Part shown: piece by piece, positions 21,013-32,069 of the stretch
Layout of the letters: every line of letters begins with the position of its first letter
Numbering within the stretch: the stretch's first letter is position 1
NCBI GenBank assembly: GCA_037693485.1
Contig: CM075344.1
Span: 37,201,501-37,265,500, forward strand
Direction of reading: 5' to 3'
Length of the DNA: 64,000 nucleotides
Source: Kitagawia praeruptora
Taxonomy: Eukaryota; Streptophyta; Magnoliopsida; Apiales; Apiaceae
Notes under the pieces: generated by a model
What the model was told of the DNA's origin: nothing
Database searches by the model: none
What the model saw: only the letters and a program-made list of their open reading frames with translations
Translations under genes and position numbers: made by a program

Positions 21013-21740
21013 TCCTCCAATTCAGTGCATTTCTCCTTGAGTGATTCTTCTCTCCCATGTTCTTGCTTTCCAATGTCTGTAACCGTTGTCTCCCTTCATG
21101 TGTAAGTACGTTTCTTTTTTCTGTCTCTCTATTTTATTATCTACATCTGACTTCTATGTAATAATAATAATAATAGAATTTACTTATTTAATAATAAACA
21201 AAAGAGTTTCCTTAGTAGAGTAGGATTCTAACATAGAAATTCAAGCTGTCTGCTTCTGGCAATATTCTGGACAATTTGGCATATGAATAAATTTTGAGAC
21301 CATACTTGAATTATGGTCTTCTCGTAAGCTTTTCAACGATACCTGAATCACCTCAATCCGACATCTGGAGCTCCCATAATAGCCAAAACAGTGAACATTG
21401 CGCAAGTTGTCCAAAAATTCCGAATTTTTGGTAAACTTCTCTTCAAATTTGCAATTTCAGTCACAATCATTCTATTATAAGAAATCCTTTTTTCCTACAA
21501 TAAAACATGAAAATTTATTAAATAAGAATCCAAGTTCATGCAAAATTAACTAAAATGTAGAGAAAATATGATATAGAGATCATACATCACATAATTTTTG
21601 TTATATTATTTATTTATATTATTTATTTATATTATATTTGATCAAAAATTGATCAATTTAATTATGAAAAGTTAAATAAAACAAAAGATTAACGCAGGAG
21701 TACATAACTTAACCCTCCCATGCAAACTAAAATAGATATT
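21013..21740. other. Intergenic, nothing recognised
   Basis: Contains AT-rich DNA and a less AT-rich 21230-21450 stretch with no frame and no known RNA. I see no bounded repeat. Confidence 0.45.
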
Positions 21741-21747
21741 TAGAGTG

Positions 21748-21879
21748 CGATGAGATAGCCTAAGTGGTAAGGGCTTATCTCTTGTTACCCCAGGTTCTGG
21801 GTTCGACTCTCGTTCATCCCCGAGATTTGTAACCCTCGCTCACCCCCAAATTGTAAGGCAATCCTAATTATTCAAAAAA
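21748..21879 (+). mobile_element. tRNA-derived SINE (short)
   Basis: A-box-like TAGCCTAAGTGG at 21756-21767 and B-box GGTTCGACTCT at 21800-21810, at tRNA-like spacing, followed by an A-rich tail. There is no cloverleaf, so it is not a tRNA gene. Its tail merges with the tandem repeat that follows. No clean target duplication was seen. Confidence 0.6.
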
Positions 21880-24800
21880 AAAAATATCGATATTGCTAGC
21901 TTTATAGGAAGTTAGGCATTTTAAAAGTGAAAACTTTTAGGATTATGACTTTTAAAATGGCTTATCCAAGAACAATTTGTAACCAACAAAAATTTGTTTT
22001 TGTGATATTCCATGTTTTTGTTGTAAAAGTTGTAATAGATAGATATAGATAATGTCTTTGTTCGTATGTTGAGCACGGATTATTAAAAAAAATCGATATT
22101 GATAATTTTATAGGAAGTAGGCCATTTTAAAAGTGAAAACTTTTAGGGTTATGACTTTTAAAATGGCTTATCCAACGCAAAGAACAATTTGTAACCAACA
22201 AAATTTTATTTTTGTGATATATCACATTTTTGTTGTAAAAGTTGTAAATAGATAGATATAAACAATGTCTTTGTTCGTCTGTTTAGCACAAATTATTAAA
22301 AAAAATCGATATTGATAGATTTATAAGAAGTTAGGCATTTTAAAAATGAAAACTTTTAAGATTATCTATATATATTATAATGCCTGGAGATCGGAAATGC
22401 ACCAGAACAGTTTAAGGTATTTTTCTTGAATTTTCGTTTTTTTGATTTTTTTATTAAAATTCTTTTCTAGCATTAAATAGCTATTAATGACATTTTAATT
22501 AGTCATTTATTACACCTATTAAACATAAATTAAATTTAATTATAGTTATTTTTTCAATATTGAATATTAATTATATATAGTTATGTTTATTTTTAGGTAA
22601 AATGACGACTAACAATTGTTTATATTGCGTTATTTTTTATTCCCTATTCAAATTCATTATAATTTTTTTTGGGATGATTATAGGGTACAAGACCTTAACT
22701 TCTCAAGCAATTTTTATTATCAATAATTGTGAAAATCGTAATAAATTATGGAAATACAAGATATTTACTTAATATATGGATTTGTATACAAACAATACAG
22801 ACAGATTTTCAATTTTGCACATGAATAAATAATATATGAGTTTTTTTTTGAAGGAATAATATATGAGTTATGATCAAATCTATTAAAAATAAAAATCCAG
22901 TCATTTATCGAAAGGTAAAATTGATAAAAAAGCTATACACCCATTGTTTCGTTATATTGTGTCGAAATAAATTTTTGTTGTAATTAAACAAATTTTTACA
23001 CTGTTATTGAATATGTATATTATGAGAGGGGTGTCGGCTTTAAAAAACATTATTAACCTTAACTTCTCAAATAATCTTTATTATCAATTATTGTGGAGTC
23101 ATATTAAGTTAGGGAAGTACACAAATCTTTACTTAATATCTGAAATTTATAAACAAATCATCCGCATGAATAAATTACACATAAGTTATGACCAAACTAT
23201 TTAAATTGACCCCAAACATTTTATCGGAAGATTAAATTGATAAAAAAATTATACACCTATTGTTTCATTATAATGTGTCAAAATAAATTAATATTCAAAT
23301 TAAATAAATTCTTACACTATTATTGAACATGTATATTATGAGAGGAGAAAAACGTTATTAAGTTGTATTCTGTATTTGTAACTTTTGATCTTAAATATTA
23401 CGTTCATATTGTTATTTTTTTATTATGTTTTTGATATTTTTAGAATTATCAAAATTTTAGATATATAATGAGAGTATTTTTCCAATTAATAATTCATGTA
23501 AATTAATTTTAAATTAATTTTTTATAAGAGACCAATCAATTTTTAAGAATAATAGAAATTAAATTATCTATTACAATACTTTTATATAAAAATTTATAAA
23601 CTGCGCGAAGCGCGGATAAGTTGGCTAGTATATTATAATGCTTGGAGATCAGAAATGCACCAGAATAGTTCAAGGTATTTTTCTTTAATTTTCGTTTTTT
23701 TGATTTTTTTTATTAAAATTCTTTTCTTGCATTAAATAGCTATTAATGACATTTTAATTAGTCATTCATTACACATATTAAATGTGTATTAAATTTACTA
23801 TATTTAATTTGTTTAAAAATTAGCAAACTTTAGTTGAACATTATAGTTATTTTTTCAATAAAAAATATTAATTACATATATAATTAAGTTTATTTTTAGT
23901 TAAAATGACGAATAACAATTGTTTGTATTGCGTTATTTTTTATTCCCTATTCAAGATCACTATAATTTCTTTTCGGATGATTATACGGTACACGACCTTA
24001 ACTTCTCAAGGAATTTTTATTATCAATAATTGTGAAAATCGTAATAAATTATGGAAGTACAAGATATTTATTTAATATATGAAATTGTATACAAGCAGTA
24101 CAGATAGATTTTCAATTTTGCACATAAATAATACATGAGTTATGATCAAATCGATTAAATTTAACAAATCCAGTCATTTATCGGAAGATAAAATTGATAA
24201 AAAAAGCTATACACCCATTGTTTCGTTATATTGTGTTGAAATAATTTTTTATTGTAATTAAACAAATTCTTATACTATTATTGAATATGTATATTACGAG
24301 TGGGCTATCGGTTTTAAAAAAAATTATTAACCAACTTCTCAAATATCTGAAATTTGTAAACAAATCATGCGCATACACACATGAGTTATGACCAAACTAA
24401 TTAAATTGAACAAACTCAACCATTTTATCGGAAGATTTAATTGATAAAAAAATTATATGCCCATTGTTTCATTATAATGTGTCAAAATAAATTAATATTC
24501 AAATTAAATAAATTCTTAAACTACTATTGAACACATATATTATGAGAGGGGTGTCGGTTTTAAAAAACGTTATTAAGTTGTATTCAATATTTGTAACTTT
24601 TGATTGTAAATATTACGTTCATATTGTATTTTTTATTTTTATATGTTGGTGATGTTTTCAAGATTATCAAAATTTAAGATATATAAAATGAAAATATTTT
24701 TCCAATTAATAATTCATGTAAATTAATTTTAAATTAATTTTTAATAGAAAATTCATAAGAGACCAATCAATTTTTAAGAACAATAGAAATTAATTTATCT

Positions 24801-26710
24801 ATTACATTATTTTTATATAAAAATTTATTATAATATCAGGAAACTGGAGAGACTTGCACTCAGAAGCTTCAAAATATTTTTCTTGAATTTTCATATTTTT
24901 ATTTTTTATTAAAATAATTTTCTTGCATTTAATTAATAATTAATTATACCTATTAAATAAATATTAAACACACTTTATTTCCTATTTAATATAAAAGTTT
25001 AACAATTTTATTAGAACATTATTATTATTATTTTAATATTAATGATTTATATAAAAATACCATTATTTTAAGGTAAAACAAAAAAATGAAATAATTTTTA
25101 TCGTCATTTCTAATCCTTATTCAAAATCATTGCAAATTTTTTGGCAATAATTAATAGACGATTTTAACTTTTTGATTAATTCATAATCAATGATCGTGAG
25201 AATCATGATAAGATACATAAGTATATATATTTTTCGATTAACATCCACAATTTAAATAAAAGTAATATCGTAGAATTTACATTTATACCAGAACAAATTA
25301 TACATGGAGTGTGACCAACTCGATTAAATTGAATCAAGTGGACCCTTTTTTTCGTCAATTAAATCAATAAAAAAAATTACCCATTCGTTGTTTGATTATT
25401 TTGTATTGGAAAAGTTAATATTCTAATTAAACACATTCTTATACTATTACTAATCAATTAATCATGCATGTATGTTATGAGATGGGAGACGGTGTTTAAA
25501 ATCGTTAATTAGTTATATTTAATATTTACAAATTTTTATTATAGGAATTATGTTGACATTGTAGTTTGGTATGGAAAAAAGTAAAAGGTGTTTAAGGAGT
25601 TGATTTTTGTTATTTTAAACAAATTTTCACTTTTTGAGCATTAAGTAAGGGTGTTATAAAACGAGCATCGGCTTTAAAAACAATTATATGTACAAATTTA
25701 TTATAAAATTTAATAAAAGAATATTAGAATATGTGAGTATCACTTTGATGTGTCCATGAATTTAATTTTAATGTTACAAACAAAACATTTTTTATAAAAT
25801 GCTCTGAAAAATTAATTAAATGTAGGGATACGGGTGTCGGATCACTCCAAAAAAACATGAAGCATGACTTACAATATGCATTTGAATTCTGCTTTTTTCG
25901 TCATAAAACCAAATAAATCGACAAGTGAAATCAATCACAACTCTTATCACATTTATATTCTAATTCTTTTCATCGTACAATCAATTTTACTAACAAATAA
26001 TTTAATAACAAATTAAGCAATCACGTCTTTTATGATGTCATCGACAATAGAAAAATTCACAAATGTTATTTTTACTTATTCAATGTCAAACTTTACAAAT
26101 GTTTGTCAATATTGGATTTCAAAAGCATTTTTTATGCGACAAAATAGGTTCGTCAATATCTTCAAAATTATTATTATTATTATTAATATTCAAGAATTTA
26201 ACTGAAACATGTTTTTTTTCACCTAACTCTTTTCTCTTTAATTTTTAAACATTCAATTTAATTACATTTCACATAATTTTTAATTTATCATATTAACTTT
26301 CAAATAATAAAATTTAACAAACAATAATGTTATATGTATAGTTTTTAAAAATATTTTCGTGCCGCGCTACGCGCGGCTTTATTACCTATGACTTTTAAAA
26401 TGGCTTATCCAACGCAAAGAACAATTTGTAACCAGCAAAAATTTGTTTTTGTGATATACCATGTTTTTGTTGTAAAAGTTATAATATATAGATATAGATA
26501 ATGTCTTTGTTCATCCGTTGAGCACAGATTATTCAAAAAAAAAAAATCGATATTGATAGATTTATAGGAAGTTAGGCATTTTAAAAGTGAAAACTTTTAG
26601 GAATATGACTTTTAAAATGGCTTATCCAACGTAAACAACAATTTGTAACCAATAAAAATTTATTTTGTGATATACCATGATTTTGTTGTAAAAGTTGTAA
26701 TAGTTAGATG
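21880..26710. repeat. Tandem repeat of about 210 bp, four units, interrupted
   Basis: Anchored on TCGATATTG at 21887, 22093, 22306 and 26547. Each unit contains AGTTAGGCATTTTAAAAGTG, GGCTTATCCAA and GTTGTAAAAGTTGTAATAG. Spacings are 206, 213 and about 217 bp once the 22365-26388 insertion is removed. The last unit is partial. Each unit carries GTGAAAAC...TTTTAAAATGGC, a short inverted core. Confidence 0.75.
22365..26388 (+). mobile_element. Tandem array of three Helitron-like units
   Basis: The array is inserted between A (22364) and T (26389) of a tandem-repeat unit whose other copies show the empty site. Unit A is 22365-23628: it starts TCTATATATATTATAATG, has a hairpin CTGCGC/GCGCGG, and ends CTAG. 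Unit B is 23629 to about 24827: it resembles A but lacks the first bases and the 3' hairpin. Unit C is about 24828-26388: it is more diverged and ends with the hairpin GCCGCG/CGCGGC (26361-26377). Unit C's terminal bases read CCTA rather than CTRR. No Rep/helicase coding. Confidence 0.72.
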
Positions 26711-27849
26711 TAGCACAGTGAATCCTTTTGGGCCCTGAACTCCTTATGACGCCGAAATCCGAACAAACCGAGGAATTAAAAAGCAGATCAAATATAAGTT
26801 CCAAGTCCAAAAAGATGGGTCACCATTTATCCTAAATAAAAGAAAATTACGAGTAAAAACCCCTTTTTTTATGTCCATAGAAAGTCCAACTCTATGTTAG
26901 GAGGGTTTAAGGACATTGCTGGAAAAGATTGGATCATGGCCCATACTCAAGATTGGATCAACTGTTAGGCCTTTGGTACCAGGAGCGGACACTAGTAGGC
27001 AATTTCATTGCAGGGGATATTTTCTTTTATTTTTCTTTTGCTATTTATGCATATTCTTTTAAACTCTGGTTTGCCGATTTTTATTAAAATGCTTATTGTT
27101 TTCTGTTTTTTAGCTTGTTCATGTTTCGGGGTTCAGTTACATCATCGGTTGTTATCTGCTCAAGTGTTTGTTTTCGTTTTTTTTTTAATTGGTTGGTTAC
27201 AGACTTCTGTTATTAATATAAAGAAGGCTTTAGATCTACAATTAACACAGAAAAGACATGTTGATCATGAACAGATGGCAGAACTGCACATGTACATTAT
27301 CTAACTTGTGCTTGTTTGGAAAAATTGCTTGCAACAGAGTAAATAAACATACTACTAGTAACTCTGTTTTCCATGTTTGGATGGTTCATATGTAAGAGTG
27401 GCACATTTGTCTAAAGGCTGACGGGTCACCGATTGTTGCCAACATATACATTTTGTAAGTTGAGCTGTTGTATAACTTGATTGAAATTAGTATCGTCATT
27501 TGAGAATGAGTTGTGTTATAGAAAGATTTGGACTATTTGCTTCACTTTAAAGAAATCAAAATATCCCAGCAATGTTAATGTTGCAGTAGCAGTACATACA
27601 TTTTGTGATACTCCTTACAAATCTCCTTAAAAATTTCTGACAAACTTAACATTCTACTGCAATTATGCGGTCATAGGTCGTGCATATGGAGTCGAGTACC
27701 GTGACCAATACGAAGTTTGTTGCTGACTAGCTAGCTATGTGCCAGGCCATACCAGTACTACATTTCACATCCTACTTCACAGTGCTGAGTGTCATGCATC
27801 CTGCAATATATATCCCTTTTAATGTCTTATTTTACATGCATTCTGAATA
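26711..27849. other. Intergenic, no supported gene
   Basis: A hydrophobic open frame of 98 codons at 27008-27304 (plus) is T-rich and has no homology that I recognise. It is more likely chance. Confidence 0.4.
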
Positions 27850-27859
27850 ATTAATGAAG

Positions 27860-28405
27860 GGGTTAAGTATCAAAGTGATCACTGAAGTGGAAGCCAAATA
27901 TCAATTTGTTCACTGATCTTTACGGGGTATCATTTGAGTCATTAAAATCATAATAAATATCAAACAAATACTTGTATATATGTATTCGGGAAGTAAAAGT
28001 AATTTTTCATTGAGTTCTACACATTTTTCTTAAATGCTACTATAATCAAATGAAAAATTATGAATTCCAGTATTTTTGATATTATATTCAGAATTTAAAA
28101 AGCTTATGTACTATTTATTTTTAATTAAAACAAGGAAAATGACAATAAAATTAAAAATAAATAGTAAGTGAATTTTTAAAAATCTAAATATATTATTAGA
28201 AATACTAGAATTACTAACCTTTCGTTTGATTATGGAGAAAAATGTGTAGAACTCAATGAAAAATTATTTTTGCTTTTCGAGTACATTTTAAAGATATCTG
28301 TTTGATATTTATTATGAATTTAATGATTCAAATGATACCCCGTAAAGATCGGTGAACAAATTGATATACGGCTTCCACTTCATTGATCACTTTGATACTT
28401 AACCC
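27860..28405. mobile_element. Foldback MULE-type MITE, 546 bp
   Basis: The ends GGGTTAAGTATCAAAGTGAT and its inverse begin terminal inverted repeats of roughly 180 bp that nearly meet in the middle. A 10-bp duplication ATTAATGAAG lies at 27850-27859 and 28406-28415. Long TIRs with a 9-11-bp TSD fit Mutator-like elements. No coding. Confidence 0.78.
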
Positions 28406-28496
28406 ATTAATGAAGAGGCTGAAAGTTGACTCTTTTGTGGAAGAAGTGGAGAATTGAGAAGTTACACATGTTTAGATAAATTCCTGTTTCCATGTA

Positions 28497-29242
28497 CAGT
28501 TAAACCTCGATTAAGTAATATTCGATAAAGTAATAATCTCGTTTAAGTAATAAATTTCGTCGATTCCAACTTAGGCCAATGTTTTAAAGTAATATTCTCG
28601 CTAAAAGCATAAGATAATAAAAAATTAGAAAGTCATTAAGTGCCCAAGTAATATGTAAAGTAATAATTTCAGAATTATATATATATATATATAATGTATA
28701 TGAGTTACAAAATTTAATTCTTTTTAAAATATGAATCTATAGTAGCTTGTTTCTTCTTTCCACCAAATCCAAAATTAACCTCATCCTTTACTTTATGTAA
28801 AGCATAAATAATATGTTTTGCTCGTGTTGTAACAAGTAATTGTTCAAGAAATTATATCATGTTAATATTATCATTTAATATTATGTAGTATGTTCATGAA
28901 TTTATTTTTTAGAATTACAATAAACTTTAGATGATTGAGTTTCTATATGATGTACACAACACATGTTACATGTATTTGGTGCAATTTTTTATATGCATGA
29001 ATCTAGTTTTTAGATATAATTAATCATAACAAAAGTAATTTTAGATCAAATACATTGCATGTGATCGATCTTGTTTTTAAACATAAAGTATTGTGATACA
29101 TAAACATAAAAATTCGGTAAAGTAATAAAATATTACTTTATCAATAAAGTAATAAAATATTATTATATTGATAAAATAATAAATTCGGTAAAGTAATAAT
29201 TTTTCCCGATCTCAACAGTATTACTTTAAAGAGATTTAACCG
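28497..29242. mobile_element. pogo/Emigrant-like MITE, 746 bp
   Basis: The left end CAGTTAAACCTC and right end GAGATTTAACCG are inverted with two mismatches, flanked by TA. The end resembles the Emigrant/Lemi (pogo, Tc1/mariner) TIR CAGTAAAACCTC. Both ends carry repeated AAGTAATA words. No coding. Confidence 0.7.
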
Positions 29243-29425
29243 TAGTAGTAAATAACTAAATACTTCAAAGATCTGGAACTAGGTGCATGTTTCTACTTGA
29301 CTCTTTGAATAATTTATAGTTATAAACTTACAATATTGCTACTAAATTCAACTTCTAGTGGTAAGGCTTGACAGGAGCAAAGAGCAAGTCTTATCTACAT
29401 CTAGGATCCAGGCTATATGTTTTTT

Positions 29426-29703
29426 GGGTCCTGGTCGCTGAAAATCGATTATCAGGAACTAGTTATTCAATAATTTGTTTCTAAGTCGTTGGATCCCAGC
29501 CTCCCTGGATTATAAAAAAAAATTCTTGTTCGTTATAATTTTCCGCGAATAGGCTAAGTGCTTCCGTTATAATTTTTCGCGGATAGGTTGATAAACAATT
29601 TTTTTTGTAATCCAGGAGAACCGTCGAATCATTGATCCAATGACTTAGAAGCAGATTGTTAAATAACTAGTACCTGACAGTTGATTGTCAGGGACCAACA
29701 CCC
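29426..29703. mobile_element. Foldback MITE, 278 bp, MULE-like
   Basis: Inverted ends GGGTCCTGGTCGCTG and CAGGGACCAACACCC extend about 110 bp inward. The flanks ATGTTTTTT and ATGATTTTT suggest a 9-bp duplication with one change. No coding. Confidence 0.6.
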
Positions 29704-29712
29704 ATGATTTTT

Positions 29713-30727
29713 TCCTAATAATTTAGTTCCAGCCGCCTTGTTTTTCTATTTGTTCGTTTATCAGGTTCAAATATTCTATTCGTATGTGATCTATCACCAA
29801 CACCAAGCATGGAAAGTGTTACTCCATATTTTTGTCCCATCAACACTAGTTAGCTACCAGTCCGCATCAGTACCTTCATTCTTCATTATGCAAGGCATTG
29901 CTTCAAATATACTTTTTCCGTTTTGGACTTTGGTTGCACAAAATCTCTTTGCTCGATAAAATATATGAAATAATAGGTTCATAGGCAAAAGTATGACATC
30001 TTTATCGATTTTATTTGCGAGTCACGAGAGGTTGGGAGTTTGAGTCTTATAAAAATAATCAATATAAGAATACATTAAAATGAAAGATCAGGAATTTGAG
30101 TATTTGAGTTGCGAGATTAGAAATCTGATAAACTTAATTATTAGTTCTCCAAATGTATGTCCAAATTAAAACAAATCATCGTACTCTAAACTAAGTGGTA
30201 GTCCACCAAATACTAATGATGAATTTGCCTAACATTTCGTTAATCTGACTTTGGGGTTTTGAATATCTATTAAACTTTAGAAGATTCCTTGTCGGTTAAT
30301 GAATTAAATTTAATGTTAAATCAAGTAATCTAATGGAATTAATATTATAATCACGTATTGGTACATGTATCAACTCAGTAGTCCATTTCACATTTGGCTT
30401 GCCTGGGTGTTATACTACTCACTATACCTGATTGTAATTTGTAAAGAAGTACAAAAAGTCAAAAAGATTAGTTAAAGATAACGAGTACAGAAAGTCAGAT
30501 TGAGTATAGATGTATAGCTATTAAAATGGAAAAATATAAAAGAGTGCTTCAGAACTGGATCACAGCTCCATGTTGGATCAGAGTAGAATTATATACCGTG
30601 TGAAGAGTTTTTGTGGCATGATATGGTAGTCCTTGGATCTTATACTAGCTAAAGTGAAACAAAATTAACAATTAGAAATATTTTATTTATTACACTTAAA
30701 AATAGATATGTAAATTATATAAAATAT
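29713..30727. other. Intergenic, no supported gene
   Basis: AT-rich DNA up to the start of the Gypsy 5' LTR. The frame at 29738-29959 has no recognisable domain. Confidence 0.4.
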
Positions 30728-30745
30728 TGATATGGGTTAAAAATA
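30728..30745 (+). repeat. First 18 bp of the Gypsy 5' LTR
   Basis: TGATATGGGTTAAAAATA equals the start of the 3' LTR at 55061. Its last 9 bp are the target duplication of the inserted MULE. Confidence 0.85.
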
Positions 30746-31019
30746 GGATATTTACCAAGAATACTAGATTTAAAGTTTTTTTTTGCAAAAATACCACCTT
30801 CCTTAATAAATTGCAATTTTACCAAAACAAAGTTTCAAATTGCAAAAATACTAGGCCCCTCCTCCCTCAATTTTCTCTCTCCTCCCCCCGATCAACAACA
30901 GATGCCGCCGACTTTGTATTTTTTTTTTTTAAGATGGGGGCTATTTGGGTGGATTTTTGTTTGCAACCACATTCAATCACATTCAACTAAATGCAACCAA
31001 ATCCAACTTTTTTTAAAAA

Positions 31020-31430
31020 GGTGGGGTGATTTTGGTGGATTTGGGTTGCAAGGCCCCGCCAGGGGCAATATTCAACTAAATGATTTTGGGTTCCAAGGCC
31101 CCGCCAGGGGCAATATTCAACCAAATCAACTATTTTCATCTGTTTTCAACTATTTTCAACTATTTTCAACTAGTTGCAACTATTTTCAACTACTTTCAAC
31201 TAGTTACAACTAGTTGCAAGTACATATTATTGGTTTGAGTGATTTTGGGTTCCAAGGCCCCGCCAGGGGCAATATTCAACCAAATCAAATATTTTCAACT
31301 ATTTTCAACTAGTTGCAACTATTTTCAACTACTTTCAACTAATTACAACTAGTTGAAACTACATATTATTGGTTTGGGTGATTTTGGTGGATTTGGATTG
31401 CAAGGCCCCGCAGGGGCATATTCAACTGAA
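31020..31430. repeat. Reiterated AAGGCCCCGCCAGGGGC blocks and TTTTCAACTA microsatellite
   Basis: Four blocks with AAGGCCCCGC...GGGGC (about 31051, 31097, 31254 and 31403) are separated by tracts of CAACTATTTT and CAACTAGTTG. They lie within the left TIR of the outer MULE and have an inverted counterpart near 42280-42510. Confidence 0.7.
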
Positions 31431-31439
31431 TGCAATTGA

Positions 31440-31590
31440 AATCAGAAATTAAGTTGCTGATTTCAAGTTCCATTTTTCATTTGTCATTTTCGACCTCATT
31501 TTTGGACTATATATATATATATATAACCCAAAAATGAGGTCGAAAATGACAACTGACAAATGGAACCTGAAATCAGAAATTTAGTTGCAT
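31440..31590. repeat. Large inverted repeat around a TA tract
   Basis: About 65 bp on each side of a (TA)n core at 31512-31526 are inverted copies: CATTTTCGACCTCATTTTTGG on the left matches CCAAAAATGAGGTCGAAAATG on the right. The right-arm unit recurs at about 42192 and 42374. Confidence 0.7.
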
Positions 31591-32069
31591 GTGGTTGCAT
31601 TCAGTTGCAAATTTAGTTGAATATGCCCCTGCGGGGCCATGGAACCTAAATCCACCAAAATATCACCCACCTTAAATATATATATATATAGGCTTGTGCT
31701 CAAATGAGACCCCCCCTTATTATGAGAACTGAGAATTAATCCCAGCCCTTCCTTTTTTACTGTTAACTTCTAATCTGATCCGTTAACTCTAATCCTATAA
31801 CAGACAAAGATACACAGTAATTAATACGTATATTCCGTATTAATTAACACCTCTCTCTCAGACTCTCACTAATCTCTCTTCTCTGTATTTTCTCGTCTCT
31901 ACCGATCAGTTTTAACTTCGATTTACATCAATTCTAGCTTTCGAATTTGTCTTCTCTCTGTTCTCTTTGTTTTAGCATCGATCTATATCAATTTTAGCTT
32001 CGATTCATATCAATTTTGGACGAATTTCACATCTCCGGTGGTATCTCTTCTTTTACAGTTGTTTTCATC

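Noticed and set aside
21756..21810. tRNA gene (A and B box)
   Set aside because: Boxes are present, but acceptor and anticodon stems cannot be formed. A SINE is the better call. The same holds for 61275-61352 and 62600-62651.
27008..27304. Hydrophobic 98-codon frame, possible membrane protein
   Set aside because: T-rich codons in AT-rich DNA, no known family, no promoter or splice support.
30902..31213. 103-codon frame with FNYFQLFS repeats
   Set aside because: Translation of the CAACTATTTT microsatellite in a MULE TIR.
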